From: Lobosporangium transversale
Taxonomy: Eukaryota; Mortierellomycota; Mortierellomycetes; Mortierellales; Mortierellaceae
Direction of reading: 5' to 3'
Assembly: GCF_002105155.1 (NCBI RefSeq)
Contig: NW_019029002.1
Span: forward strand, 124,001-188,000
DNA: 64,000 nt
Shown here: one piece after another, positions 1-10,396 of the stretch
Layout of the letters: every line of letters starts with the position of its first letter
Numbering within the stretch: position 1 is the stretch's first letter
Program-made: the position numbers and the translations under genes
The notes under the pieces: model-generated
Database searches by the model: none
Told to the model about the DNA's origin: nothing
What the model saw: the letters and a program-made list of their open reading frames with translations, nothing else

Positions 1-2
1 TG

Positions 3-2156
3 CTAGAACAAGAAGATGAGGAGGGTAAGTTGAGACCGGTCTACTTTTACTCGAAGACCTTTCAAGGAGCCGAACGCAACTACTCTACCTTTGAGCAAGA
101 GTGCCTCGCCGTTGTCATAGCCGTCAAGAAGTTTCGGCCTTACATCCTGGGTAGGTCCGTTGTCGTTTACACAGACCATGCGCCACTCAAATGGTTGTTT
201 TCCAAGACTGATCTGACTGGTCGACCTGCGCGGTGGCAGATGATTCTGTCGGAATTCGAGCTGGTCATTAAGACCAAACCAGGTACGAAGAACGGCAATG
301 CAGACGGGATGAGTCGCATTATGTCGGAAGGAATAGCCACGGATGACATCGATGACGAGGTGCCAGAGTGTCTGAGCCGAAGGGCAGAATCCACAGGAGA
401 AAAGTGGCTGGCGAGCCAATGGTACGCGAACTTCTACATGTACCTAGCCGAGATGAGACTGGAGTTAGAAGACAAAGTTGAAATGAGGAGGATCAAGAGA
501 CAGGCATACAGGTTTCGACTGACGAAGGAAGGTGACCTACTGTATAGAGATGCCGACAACAGAGAGAAGAGGTGCGTAGTTGAGGATGAAGTCGAGGGTG
601 TGCTGAAGGAGGCACACGACAAGGGCGGTCACTATGGAGCAGAGTCTACCCTAGCAACAGTTCGTGACGTGTGTTGGTGGCCAACGATGAGACGGGATGT
701 ATTCCACTGGGTCAAGTCTTGCGGCCGTTGCCAGCAATTTGGAAGTCGAGTGAAACATAACAGGTTGCATCCTACGGTCTCCGAGTTCCCATTTGAAGTT
801 CTCTTCGTTGACTTGATTGAGAACTTAGTCGAAACGCCTAGGGGGATGACCACCATAGTCGTCTTCACAGATTCCTTCACCAAGTGGACTGAAGCACATG
901 CAGTGGCCAACAAAGGCGCGCAAGGCGTCCTAGCTGTTCTATTTATGAAGATTATCTGTCGGTTCGGGCTCCCTGTTATGATTAGATCGGATGGAGGCCC
1001 CGCATTTCGTAACGAATTCAAGACTTTCTGTGACCTCTGGGGGATCAAGCACGTCACTGGTTCGACAAGGCATCCGCAAAGTCAGGGACAGGTCGAGGCG
1101 ACAAATAAGCTTATCGAGGAGCGACTGAGGAGAGTACTGCCAGCTGGATCTAAGGATTGGGATGCATTCCTACCGAAAGCAGTATTCGACGTGAATTGTC
1201 GAGTCGTTAGGAGCACAGGAGTGTCGCCAATGGAAGCACTTATGGGCTACACAGGACAGTCAGCGTTACGGCGACTGTTCGCGGACGACAAGTTCCTCGT
1301 TTCAGCAGAGGCACCGGAAGAGAACGATGTAGTCCTAGAAGAAAGCATGGCGAGATTTATCGTAAGAAGAGAGGGAATCCGTGAGTATGCATACTCATGC
1401 AAGCTTAATGCCAATGACAGGATGAAACGTTACTATGATCGACGTGTTCGCCCACAATCGTTCGAAGTAGGATCAAGGGTTTACATGTTCAATTTGGATT
1501 TCGTCACAGGCTTTGGACGCAAGCTGGAGCCGCGTTGGTTAGGTCCATTTGAAGTAGTCTGGGCGAATGAAAAGGGATCATATGGGATCAAGACGGGTCG
1601 AACGCATTATGGCACAAAGGATGGGGTAGAAACAATTAATGGAGACTTCCTCAAGCTCGCAACTCAAAGGCAACGATTATGGGAAGATGATTTTATTGAG
1701 AACCTACAGAGAGCTACTGAGAAGAATCCCCACTACGCCGACACCGAACAACCTCTCGCGCCAGATCAATTACACCAGCCAAGTCTGGGTCGGGGGCGGG
1801 AGGACACAGCAAACGAAGGCACTCCAATCCAATCTCCACATCCCTTGTCGCCAAGGACAGGTCAAGCTCAATCTCGTGACGCTCCTCAGGCGCAAGTTGC
1901 ACCTTCCGTGAACGAAGCCTCTCGCGAAGACGCGACTGGTCAGCCAAGCCTCTGGAGAATGCCACCTCGCCGTGAAGAAGATACTTCGCCCGTACGCGTT
2001 TCTCAATTGGCTCGTCTATGTCTTGAAAGGCCTCAGCTGACCGCTTATTTAGCTCTCGAGCGGGGGGGGGAACTGTCTGGGACTGAGGAGATTCTGGAGA
2101 AGACTTCTCCGCTGCAAATGGCGAAACAGAGGAAGGGCCAACCTCGTGGTCAGTAA
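3..2156 (+). CDS. Ty3/gypsy pol polyprotein, 5' partial (RNase H-integrase)
   Basis: The frame is already open at base 3, so this is a 5'-truncated view of a longer polyprotein; no start codon is needed here. RNase H spans about 3-320, with FEQECLAV and YTDHAPLKWL as typical acidic-residue motifs. The integrase zinc-binding domain (about 580-740) shows the H-x4-H...C-x2-C pattern (HDKGGH and CGRCQQF). The catalytic core (about 790-1140) carries the D-D-E triad in FVDLIENL, IRSDGGPAF and QGQVEATN. A GPF/Y-type module (RWLGPFEVV, about 1530-1565) follows. The last 180 codons are low-complexity and proline/glutamine-rich, and their reverse strand carries a better-looking ORF. A run of about ten G near 2061-2070 is a place where length errors could occur. 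The product copies and integrates the element. Confidence 0.93.
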   Translation, partial: LEQEDEEGKLRPVYFYSKTFQGAERNYSTFEQECLAVVIAVKKFRPYILGRSVVVYTDHAPLKWLFSKTDLTGRPARWQMILSEFELVIKTKPGTKNGNADGMSRIMSEGIATDDIDDEVPECLSRRAESTGEKWLASQWYANFYMYLAEMRLELEDKVEMRRIKRQAYRFRLTKEGDLLYRDADNREKRCVVEDEVEGVLKEAHDKGGHYGAESTLATVRDVCWWPTMRRDVFHWVKSCGRCQQFGSRVKHNRLHPTVSEFPFEVLFVDLIENLVETPRGMTTIVVFTDSFTKWTEAHAVANKGAQGVLAVLFMKIICRFGLPVMIRSDGGPAFRNEFKTFCDLWGIKHVTGSTRHPQSQGQVEATNKLIEERLRRVLPAGSKDWDAFLPKAVFDVNCRVVRSTGVSPMEALMGYTGQSALRRLFADDKFLVSAEAPEENDVVLEESMARFIVRREGIREYAYSCKLNANDRMKRYYDRRVRPQSFEVGSRVYMFNLDFVTGFGRKLEPRWLGPFEVVWANEKGSYGIKTGRTHYGTKDGVETINGDFLKLATQRQRLWEDDFIENLQRATEKNPHYADTEQPLAPDQLHQPSLGRGREDTANEGTPIQSPHPLSPRTGQAQSRDAPQAQVAPSVNEASREDATGQPSLWRMPPRREEDTSPVRVSQLARLCLERPQLTAYLALERGGELSGTEEILEKTSPLQMAKQRKGQPRGQ

Positions 2157-2430
2157 GGGCAACCACCTCAGGAGAAGCAGAAGAAGGGGGAGTGACAACG
2201 ACGGCAGGAGCAGGAACAACGGCAGGAGTAGAAGAAGAAGCAGAAGCAGGAGGAGTGGTAGGGGTCGAAGGAGTGATAGGAGAGTGAGAAGTGGCAGCAG
2301 GACGCGACTCTGGAGACGTGCCCAAAGACAGACTTAAGCTCTTGTCCGAAGAGGGAAGCATTGTCTTGGTGGAAGTGGTTGGTCTTGGGCAAGGAGGAAC
2401 CTCGTCTTTCTTAATAACAGTGCGGGCCAT
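1714..2430 (-). CDS. Antisense ORF inside the retrotransposon, 238 aa, unknown function
   Basis: An ATG at 2430 on the minus strand (MARTVIKKDEV) opens 238 codons that end inside the sense pol ORF. The N-terminal half is rich in S, T, P and A. The C-terminal half looks like a folded, helical protein: a basic patch (EKRVRAK), an arginine-rich helix (SRLRERLRSRK) and a leucine-rich end (VEIGLECLRLL). Over the shared 443 bases the sense frame is low-complexity, so amino-acid selection may act mainly on the minus strand. The ATG faces the 3' LTR, so an antisense promoter there or in the 2480-2510 A-tract region would be needed. I do not recognise the family. Antisense ORFs downstream of pol are known from some plant Ty3/gypsy lineages; whether this is the same phenomenon is inference. 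Confidence 0.5.
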   Translation of the reverse strand: MARTVIKKDEVPPCPRPTTSTKTMLPSSDKSLSLSLGTSPESRPAATSHSPITPSTPTTPPASASSSTPAVVPAPAVVVTPPSSASPEVVALTDHEVGPSSVSPFAAEKSSPESPQSQTVPPPARELNKRSAEAFQDIDEPIEKRVRAKYLLHGEVAFSRGLADQSRLRERLRSRKVQLAPEERHEIELDLSLATRDVEIGLECLRLLCPPAPDPDLAGVIDLAREVVRCRRSGDSSQ

Positions 2431-2746
2431 GATGACGATGAAGTAGTTCAAGCAGGGCAAGGAGGAAGGAGTTGCGAATGAAAAAAAAGAAAAAAAAAAA
2501 AAAAAAAAAAAAAGGGAATGGAGGAATGAACCAACATTTATGTCCATGGCAACATCATCATGTGGAAGTAATGGCGTGATCACGGATCAAAATGATTGGC
2601 CGAAGAAAGAAAATTTTCCTTGGTCGATGCCAAGGCGAACCAAAGGGTGACAAGAACAATGATGCAATGACCAAAATGCGGGGTAGCAAGAGTCAAGGTG
2701 GAAAGAGGTAGAAGCGCAAACAGCACAATGAGTTTCTTTCTTTTTG

Positions 2747-2779
2747 AGCTGCGGCTTGGCGGAGCCGAACTTCGCAGCT
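2747..2779. other. Hairpin just upstream of the polypurine tract
   Basis: AGCTGCG (2747-2753) pairs with CGCAGCT (2773-2779), and an inner GGCT (2753-2756) can pair with AGCC (2763-2766). The structure ends one base before the polypurine tract, a place where it could affect second-strand priming or RNA 3'-end structure. The pairing is seen; the role is inference. Confidence 0.5.
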
Positions 2780-2780
2780 G

Positions 2781-2787
2781 GTGGGGG
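2781..2787 (+). other. Polypurine tract of the LTR element
   Basis: A short G-rich run (GTGGGGG) lies directly against the TGTTGG that opens the LTR. This is the expected position of the plus-strand primer in LTR retrotransposons. Confidence 0.55.
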
Positions 2788-3051
2788 TGTTGGTTTTAGT
2801 TTTAGTCACGTGTAGAGGGTTCGCCACCAACTATTTAACGAGCAACAGCTCAGGAAAATCTGGCTCCTTGTTCCTTATTTTTACACAAGAGCCATTTGAG
2901 TACTGACTGTTCTCGTCCAGTCTTTGAGTAGTGTGTGTGTTCTTTTATTGTGTTAGAATTATTTATCTATCTGCAGCTGGAAGTGACCGGCTTCATAATC
3001 CACCAAAACGACCTAAATCTCCTACCACATCTGCCCCTAAATTTTGCAACA
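2788..3051 (+). repeat. 3' long terminal repeat
   Basis: The segment starts TGTTGG and ends GCAACA, giving the TG...CA ends and short terminal inverted repeat of an LTR. It follows a polypurine tract and contains a TATTTAA box-like sequence near 2831, suited to promoter and polyadenylation functions. Length is about 264 nt. The matching 5' LTR lies outside the window, so the end (3050-3052) rests on the terminal repeat only. Confidence 0.65.
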
Positions 3052-4542
3052 GCATTGAGAAAGGATGGTAAGAATAGAGTTGTACATGGATGTTGAACGC
3101 ATTACACACCGAAAATAATAATGGTATATAAAGGTATATAAAATAGAGAGATCAGGAACAAGCAATAGGTGAAAATATGTTTGAAAGTGGTAAAGATTGC
3201 GGAAAATAAAAAATAAAAAAATAAAAAAAGACAGGAAGACGCTCTACAACTTCTGAAAAAGGAAAGAAAATCTGTGCAAATTTATTACGCGTCTTGCTTA
3301 ACTTGATGCAACTAAAGTCTAGGACTGCGATTTCTTATTAATAAAGAGACTATGCTTATTACATGTCCCTCAATACGACATTCCTTCCCCTTTCCTCCTC
3401 ATCCTAGTCTTGCACCGTGAGCGCGGATTTACCGAGTTATGGACACGGAGCAGAGAGGAATGAGAGAATAAGGAGGAGGAAAACGAGGAGGAAGACAGGG
3501 AAAAAAGGGACTTCAATAGAAGCACATTTTCCCCAGTTAGGAATCCATATTTGATGCCACAATACATCAATTTATCGTCAGGTTGGTAGCATTCTATAAA
3601 CCTATAAAAGATTAAGTTGGACGGTATGGTAGTCATGGCTTACACAAATGTTCGGCGCACGTTCAGGGCGTTCCATCTGCAACAAAAATGAGAATGACAA
3701 AGGCTCCTTTTCAGGGGTAGAAGAAGAGAGCTGAAAGGCCCCATGAAAATAAAAAAAAAATAGTAATAGTAAACAATCATGAAACACTTTTGCACGTATG
3801 GACTCCATCTTAGCACAATGTATTATCTGTCTTTTTGTTATTGATCTGGTTTATTCAAAATATCATTTCCAGACTCTTTTGCCGAGTGAAGAAATTGGTA
3901 AAATTGATGGAGTCAACTTTTCTGTAATACAGTGTTTAAATAATTATAATCACAATGGCTTTCACTGGATTTTCGGCCCAGGGATAGTATCATTAGAAGG
4001 AAGAATAAAAAAAGCAACATCGTCGATATTCTATCCCCCTCTCTTTTTTGTACTCATATGGGGATGAGTTATGCATTGTATTCTCGTTTGAGTCCCTCCT
4101 GCCTTTCGCAGCATCCTTTTACTCTTGTCCCTGCTTCTCTTTCATCCTGCCCCTGAATTCGTGTTCAATACCCCCATAGATGCCTGCGCCTTGTAAAAGG
4201 GGTAAAGAATGCATTCACTTTCAGATGAGCGTCGATCTGTTCAATTGTATTCTACGCCTTTGGTGCTTGTGCACAGAGTACCGTGCGTTCATGCACTTGC
4301 ATTAATCAGTCTTTTTTTTTTTTTTTTTTTTTTTTTTCTAAAAAAAAAAAAAAAAAAAAAAAAAAGACAAAGAGCCTAGGCGACCTGATTCATCACTTCG
4401 TCTTACCATTGATAAAGATTCTTCATTGACTGGTCCAGAGGTTGTGTACCCAATTCGTGATATCAGCTCGTATGAAGTATTTCCGACAAGTACATGATTG
4501 CTAGAACCTCAATTATTTTTATTATTGTTATCACTACAATTG

Positions 4543-4573
<31 letters not shown>

Positions 4574-6614
4574 TTCCTGCTCACCCCCTGACGAGCTTGG
4601 GCCTGTGGCGAGATAATTCCGTGCTACCAGGAGCAGAGCATAAAATCAATGGTTCGGAGCTCGTACCGTTGCCCCGCCTATTCTTATTCACTCTCATATC
4701 CTTTTCTATCCTATGAATTGACTACATGTGATTCTGAGGGTTTTAACAGAGTCCCTTTTTTCGACTGAAAGTCCCTTTTGTGACAGCTGCCAAGACATAC
4801 ATACTGCTTTGGGTTCTTGCCTGTCATTAGGCTCCGGCGTGGTACAACAATTCAGCCGCTTCGTATTCCGAGAATTTTTTTAGTACAACAGGGACATGAA
4901 GCCATACCTTTCAAGGTTTCGTCGTCTGTTAATACGCTACATCCTCATCCATAGATCATCTACGCCAGAACCATGTCTTCGATACTTTTAAGGTTAATTG
5001 CGCCCAAACCCAATTGTTCTAGTTACTAAATCGCGAATGCCCAGGGTAACCCTGTTCCCTTCAAAGATCCAAGTCTTAAAAAGAGCATATTGGTACTATG
5101 GTGATGATCCCATCTACTTTCATTAGTTTTGTTTTATCGGGCTGTTAACATCTTTAGGATTTGGACCTTCGTTGTCGTCATCATAGCACCGCATTTAATC
5201 TCATAAGGAGTACTTGACTGCCGATGATAAATTGCATCAAGGCAGTTCTTCTCTGACACTGCTTTTTGTAAGATAAATTAAGAAATTTTGCCATGGGTCT
5301 GGCTTACGGCTCGACTCTCTAAGCAGTCCTATTGTCCCCTTTCCTTAATTTGCTATTTTCAAGATCATGTTTGTCAGATTGTGCCTTGTTGTCTGATCAG
5401 TTCTCTTACTGGCCCTTGGTATTTGCTATCTTGACCATCTTTCCTCCCTTTTCTGCCTCTGTCGTCCAAGCCAGATTATCTTGGCTCAAACACTCCCCGA
5501 CTCCTACTTTTTTAGTCGCAGAAAAAAGAAATGTGTTCCTTTTCTGTATAGAGAATATGGTGTGTCCATTCTCTTTAGCCTGCCTTATTTCCACACTCCC
5601 CTTCGTGCCCCGTCTCCCTTCTCCCCTCGCTGTTTCCCCATCCTACCCCACTCCGCCTTTGAATCTTTTTTTTTTTTAGGCCCTCAAACATCTCCACAGA
5701 CACAAACAAACAAATAAGAAGTTCACTATTGCCGGCTTCTGTTGACACCCCTTGTTTCCAGAATCTGGATCTCCCACTACCCAGCTTTCAAATCTCTGAG
5801 CTGCCCGGCATGGTCGTATGTTATTCATTCTTTTAGTTTTAGTATAAAAAGTACCGACGACTTCCTTTGCTTCGGCTTTTTTTTTAATTTTCCCTTTCTT
5901 TTCTTTTTCTTTTCTTTTCTTTCTTTGTTGTCATCAACCACAGTTCATATTGTTCATTGTTGCACTTAGCTTATTAAACACAATCAACACTCTTATATTT
6001 CATCGTGCGATCCTCTTGATAAACATCCATCACCTCCTATGATGTTCATCATTACAATTCTTTTTTAATGTAATATAGTTTAATAGTGTAGGTAATTAAT
6101 CCGAGAAGTGCAACCATGAAACTTCAGCGCATTATTGTTCGTGTAAACATGGACTAATTGGGATAACAAATCTGTCTTTTTTTTTTTTTTTTTTTTTTTT
6201 TTTGTAGATTCGAGCGTATTACAAACAACATCAAGACCATATCGCTTCTTTCTTTTCTTTCTTTCTTTCTTTCTTTCTTTTTTTTTTTTTTTTTTTTTTT
6301 TTTTTCAGCCACAGATAGCTAAAATCAAATCAACCACACAGCTTCCTCGTCCCTCTTCCTCTTCTGCACCCAACCCCTTCTTTCGGCATAAAAAATAGAA
6401 CATCCTCTTGCTTTGTTTATTCTTATTCATATTTCGCGTTTCTTCGAAATTGTGATCTTGTTACCAAAGAAACAGTCAGATTCACAGATCACAAACTCAA
6501 ACTTCGTTCACCTTGCTCGTAATTCTACTTATCACTCACTGTAGCTCAGCTGAAGCTGTCTTTCAGTAGAACAATCATCACCATCACCATCTTTTCGAGC
6601 ATATAAAGCCTGTC
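3052..6614. other. Long intergenic region with no supported gene
   Basis: I find no convincing coding region. It holds several long homopolymers: T-tract then A-tract at about 4312-4364 (a potential long hairpin), T-tracts at about 4543-4571, 6178-6203 and 6280-6305, and a (CTTT)n microsatellite at about 6245-6280. The last 250 nt before 6615 are pyrimidine-rich and are probably the promoter and 5' UTR of the zinc-finger gene. Short frames here are poly-T translations. Confidence 0.6.
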
Positions 6615-7934
6615 ATGTCGTCTGCTGTTGATCTTCCCTCGATCCAGACTAAACTCTGTCCTTATTCCACTTCCACCGAACCCTCGCGTCCTCGTCGATC
6701 TGTCTCACCTGACCTAACTTCTCCATCCATGACGTTCCAAAACAGGTTCTACTCGAGCTCCTCTGCATCGTCTTATCTCTCCACTTACAGCTTGTCCTCA
6801 GACCGCTCACTGCCCACCTCGCCTGGCCCTGCTACGCCCTGTGACATGACGAGTCAATCCCCTTCGTTCTCACACGAATCGATCTACAAGCCTTCATTGT
6901 ACAACTCGCAGCATAAACACCCCCTCTTTTCTTCATATACTTCTTCTCCATCCCCTCCTTTGATTTCTTCTCCTCAGCGATATACAACTTCTCTTTCTCC
7001 CATTTCTTCCTTCCGTCATCGCCCCCACCAATCTTATCATCATTCTCACCAGCAACAGAAGCGGTATTCTCAAGCCAGCTGTCAAGAGCGCCCTTTCCCA
7101 TCATCTTCCCGAGACCTTCCAAATCCATCTTGCCCTAGAGACATGCTGCCTAACCGCCCGCTTCATGGCCATAGTGATTATCGCCTTTCTTACCATCATC
7201 ATCCACAGCACCAAGGATACCAACAACGATTATCCTACAGCACCAGTGCCAATAACAGCAGCAACAACCATCATCAAATCGACCACTTTCAAGTATTATT
7301 GCCCCCTGGAGCTTCCTATAATCCTTCATTAACACACCACACTGCTGCTCGTACCATGATAACCACCCTCAAGGAGGAAGAGCAAGAGCCATCAGTACAT
7401 ATGCGATCTATTACCCCACCATGCATGGCGAGATCGAGCCATGATCACTCTACGGTATCCTCAGCTGAGGACGACCGAAGCGACTATTATCCCTCAATAT
7501 CGCGCTCCCCTTCATTCTCTCGGGATTCATCGCCTACTGTGTCCTCTGATAGTATTGGATCAATGTCAGAAGCTTCTGCATCCATGATCTCTTTGATCTC
7601 ATCGTCCTCTTCCTCTTCCACTTCCACTCCTATGGTCCCAATCTCTACTACCACCCAGTCACTACTGTGCCCCGTCTGCAGCCGTGCCTTCAAGCCTAGC
7701 AAGAATCAAAACTGTAATTTAAGAAGACACTTGAAGAACGTCCACAACATGTCGCCTACTATCCACCCAAGGAAGTGCAAGTGGGACTCTTTACCCGACG
7801 GTCGCGTGAAGGATGATAAGGACCGAAAAGAGCGTACTCGTAAGAGCAAGCGGCTTTGGGCGCGCAAGTTTCGTCTGCGACGCAAAGTCGAAGAAGCTGC
7901 TGTGGTCCTCAGTATGCTTAGCCAAGCTGTTTAG
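6615..7934 (+). CDS. Serine-rich C2H2-type zinc-finger protein, putative transcription factor
   Basis: This is an intronless 439-residue protein. Residues 1-340 are rich in S, P, H, Q and N and carry many SP/TP dipeptides, as in intrinsically disordered regulatory regions of fungal transcription factors. One zinc finger is visible at about residues 352-377: CPVC, then 16 residues, then H-x4-H (HLKNVH). The spacing between the second Cys and first His is longer than the classical 12. The tail is strongly basic (KDDKDRKERTRKSKR, RKFRLRRK) and could act as nuclear localisation signal and DNA-phosphate contact. The start at 6615 is the first in-frame ATG after a pyrimidine-rich leader. A nuclear DNA-binding role is inferred from the finger and basic tail; the target is unknown. 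Confidence 0.72.
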   Translation: MSSAVDLPSIQTKLCPYSTSTEPSRPRRSVSPDLTSPSMTFQNRFYSSSSASSYLSTYSLSSDRSLPTSPGPATPCDMTSQSPSFSHESIYKPSLYNSQHKHPLFSSYTSSPSPPLISSPQRYTTSLSPISSFRHRPHQSYHHSHQQQKRYSQASCQERPFPSSSRDLPNPSCPRDMLPNRPLHGHSDYRLSYHHHPQHQGYQQRLSYSTSANNSSNNHHQIDHFQVLLPPGASYNPSLTHHTAARTMITTLKEEEQEPSVHMRSITPPCMARSSHDHSTVSSAEDDRSDYYPSISRSPSFSRDSSPTVSSDSIGSMSEASASMISLISSSSSSSTSTPMVPISTTTQSLLCPVCSRAFKPSKNQNCNLRRHLKNVHNMSPTIHPRKCKWDSLPDGRVKDDKDRKERTRKSKRLWARKFRLRRKVEEAAVVLSMLSQAV

Positions 7935-7958
7935 ACCAGAAGAGTCAAAACAATTCGC

Positions 7959-8006
<48 letters not shown>

Positions 8007-10396
8007 GAGGCAAAACGACGGCTTGCGCAAAGTGGAGGATGTTCATGAGTTCAGAATCTTACAACTACAATCCTAATCAAGTTCTTATCTACAGCGAAGG
8101 GAGTCAAAAAGAAAACAAAACAAAATGATGAAAGTGGTGGCTAATCGAAAGCTGGACGCCCTTTGCCACCTCATTTCTCCATATTCATCCCTTCGAAAAA
8201 AAAAAAAAAAAAAAAAAATCTCACTCTCTTTTGTTTTCGATTTACCGACCAAGAGGGGAGAGTGAATCTACTTCGCCTCCCTTCTAAATATCCCTTTCAC
8301 ACGCATATATACGTACGCTTTTTTTTTTTTCTTTCTCCTTTTAATCCACCTTCGCAGCCTCTCTTTACTTTTTCTTTTATTCCTTCTTTTGTTTCATATT
8401 GTGAATGTGGCTATTGTCCCTAATAAGAATGAAGGATGGGAACAAAGTACAACTTGGTTTCTTAATCAGGGTTGGCTGTTGGTGAGGGAAGAGTGAATTG
8501 ACATTTGTATCCATGAATTTTTTATCTTACAATCTACTTTAAAAAGAGTGAGAGGAACTATGATAGTTTTCATTCATTCAGTTGTATCATACGTCTTGCT
8601 TTGGGTCTTTCTTCTCTTTGTACATTTTTTTTTCTTTAGTTCTATCCAATCTTCTCACCCTTCGATACTTGTACATATCGCATATTCCACATCTCTCTTT
8701 GTTTTCTAGCAGGCAGATTCCTTTAGGAAGAATATAGTCAAAATAAAAATGAATAGTATAATAAATGTATAGTACAGCCCGTTCCATTTGGTCGCGATCC
8801 CTTATATTTTTTGAATACTCTTAAATGTATTGGCAGCCGCTTGTTATTGCAAGTGATGTGACTGGTCATTAAAATTAATTTCAGTTTATTTTGTATCCAC
8901 TAATCTGTCGAACCAGCTTAAAGGAATCTTTGCGCAAAGCCTTTGTAGTCATAGGCGGGTCCGCCTCACCTAGAAACTACCGAGTATAAAAGCCAAAGAA
9001 ACTTCCTTCTTAATAAAGTCTTCAGTTTTCCCCACATGTCTTATTCTTCACCCGCAGTTCATCTTGCCATTTATCTTTTTCCCCTTTTCACAACAAGCAT
9101 TTGTCTTCCGGTAACTCAGTTTGTGAGCTCACCTATAAAGCTCCCATCTTTTCTTTTGACATTCTATGGCGCTGTTTGTAGTCAAGGTTATTTGACTCTA
9201 TTTTCTCTTGTCAATCTTGTTGACACTCTTTGTCCTGCCTTTTCCTGATTGTGTCTATCTTTCTGTCCCTTAAGCAAAGATATTTTTTACAACAATGCCA
9301 CCAAGCCAATTTATTAGGATTAAGATATGTGGGGTCTATATGTTGTCTAAATAGTCCTCCCCATAAAAAAACACCATCTAGACCAAGCATAGAAATAAAG
9401 AGATTAGTCAAGAAAGCACTGTCAAGCTAATACTTACAACTTTTTCAAGACGAAGGCCTTTCCCGACCTAGTCATGTTTGTAGTAGCTCATGAAAAATTT
9501 TAGACAGACAAATAGTAACCAGGGAGCAGAAGTGAGAATAGGATGTGGGTTCACACATCACATCCATGGGGCATTTATCCAAATTTGTATCAAAATAAAA
9601 CTGTAAGTTTGTATCGGGCACCACACCATGGGGCATAGAGCTGTTGGTATGTCTGTATTATAAATTTTCATGTAACACGTGTACTGTGAAATATGCAACT
9701 AATCATATCCTATTGTTGTTGCCGGCCTGGTGTCTTTCCTCCCCATGGATTCAACGAGGGCTATTTTGGTATCTCGAGTTTGGACTCAACCCGTCAGTGA
9801 GCATTGGTGCAACGCATATAAGGCACACAGGCTGTTGACGAGCCTACTTCTCACCTTCACCGTTTGACGCAGGTCAGGGTTGTGACAGTCTAGCGAAGAA
9901 AACATAAGGGCATTAACAATATCAGGATCGCATTAGACGGTAGTTGTGGTATTTGCAGATGAAAATAGGGAAGAACTGCGCAAACCCAGCGGATCAAATA
10001 AAAGAAAAAGTGAGTCGACTCAAGCGGAGGACGACAAGTCCAATAGGCCAAGCAGGGATAAGGGACCAAGGAAAAAGTAGCGATCGTTTCTTTTACTTCT
10101 TTTTACTCGCCATTGTTTATGACAATGGCACAGACACAATTTTGTAATATAGCACTAATAGATAAATTAAAATATCGCTATTCAATAAACCTGAGCAAGG
10201 AGAAGTGAGCACACCAAGCGGATTGCCGCAGCTGCATCATCAGAATTTTCTCAAGCAAGTGGCAAGTTGTTTCTATGAGTGGCGGAATAGGAATCCTCTC
10301 TCAAATGAATTGCCATTTGACGATAGGCTCGTCACTAAGAGCGGACAATTTGCCTTGCAGCACGTTCATTCGCTGCAGGTGGCTTCGACCTCTGGT
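7935..10396. other. Intergenic region, largely featureless
   Basis: The region starts with a probable 3' UTR holding an A-tract (about 7963-7991) and contains another A-tract near 8199-8217. A TATA-like GTATAAAAGCC near 8982-8992 lies about 45 nt upstream of a small ORF (9036-9248). No tRNA-like or conserved coding sequence was seen. Confidence 0.55.
9036..9248 (+). CDS. Possible small hydrophobic protein, 70 aa, unknown
   Basis: An ATG at 9036 opens a 70-codon frame encoding a hydrophobic peptide with two possible membrane or signal-like stretches. The only support beyond the frame is the TATA-like box about 45 nt upstream (near 8982). It has no recognised family and could be chance, since T-rich DNA easily gives hydrophobic frames. 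Confidence 0.15.
   Translation: MSYSSPAVHLAIYLFPLFTTSICLPVTQFVSSPIKLPSFLLTFYGAVCSQGYLTLFSLVNLVDTLCPAFS

Larger units (their letters stand above)
1..3051 (+). mobile_element. Ty3/gypsy LTR retrotransposon, 3' portion
   Basis: The window opens inside the pol gene of a Ty3/gypsy element, so the 5' LTR, gag, protease and most of the reverse transcriptase lie outside. The visible order is RNase H, integrase, a pol C-terminal tail, about 625 nt holding the start of an antisense ORF, a hairpin, a G-rich polypurine tract and a 3' LTR. RNase H before integrase is the Ty3/gypsy (Metaviridae) order. The pol frame is open throughout, which suggests a recent insertion. The 3' LTR boundary is inferred from the TGTTG/CAACA ends and is uncertain by one or two bases. 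Confidence 0.88.

Noticed and set aside
1639..2337. Plus-strand frames at 1639-1911 and 2146-2337
   Set aside because: They are alternative-frame shadows of pol and of the antisense ORF, with arginine/serine-rich low complexity.
3370..5969. Several short frames with F/S/L-rich products
   Set aside because: They come from T-rich intergenic DNA and show no family motif.
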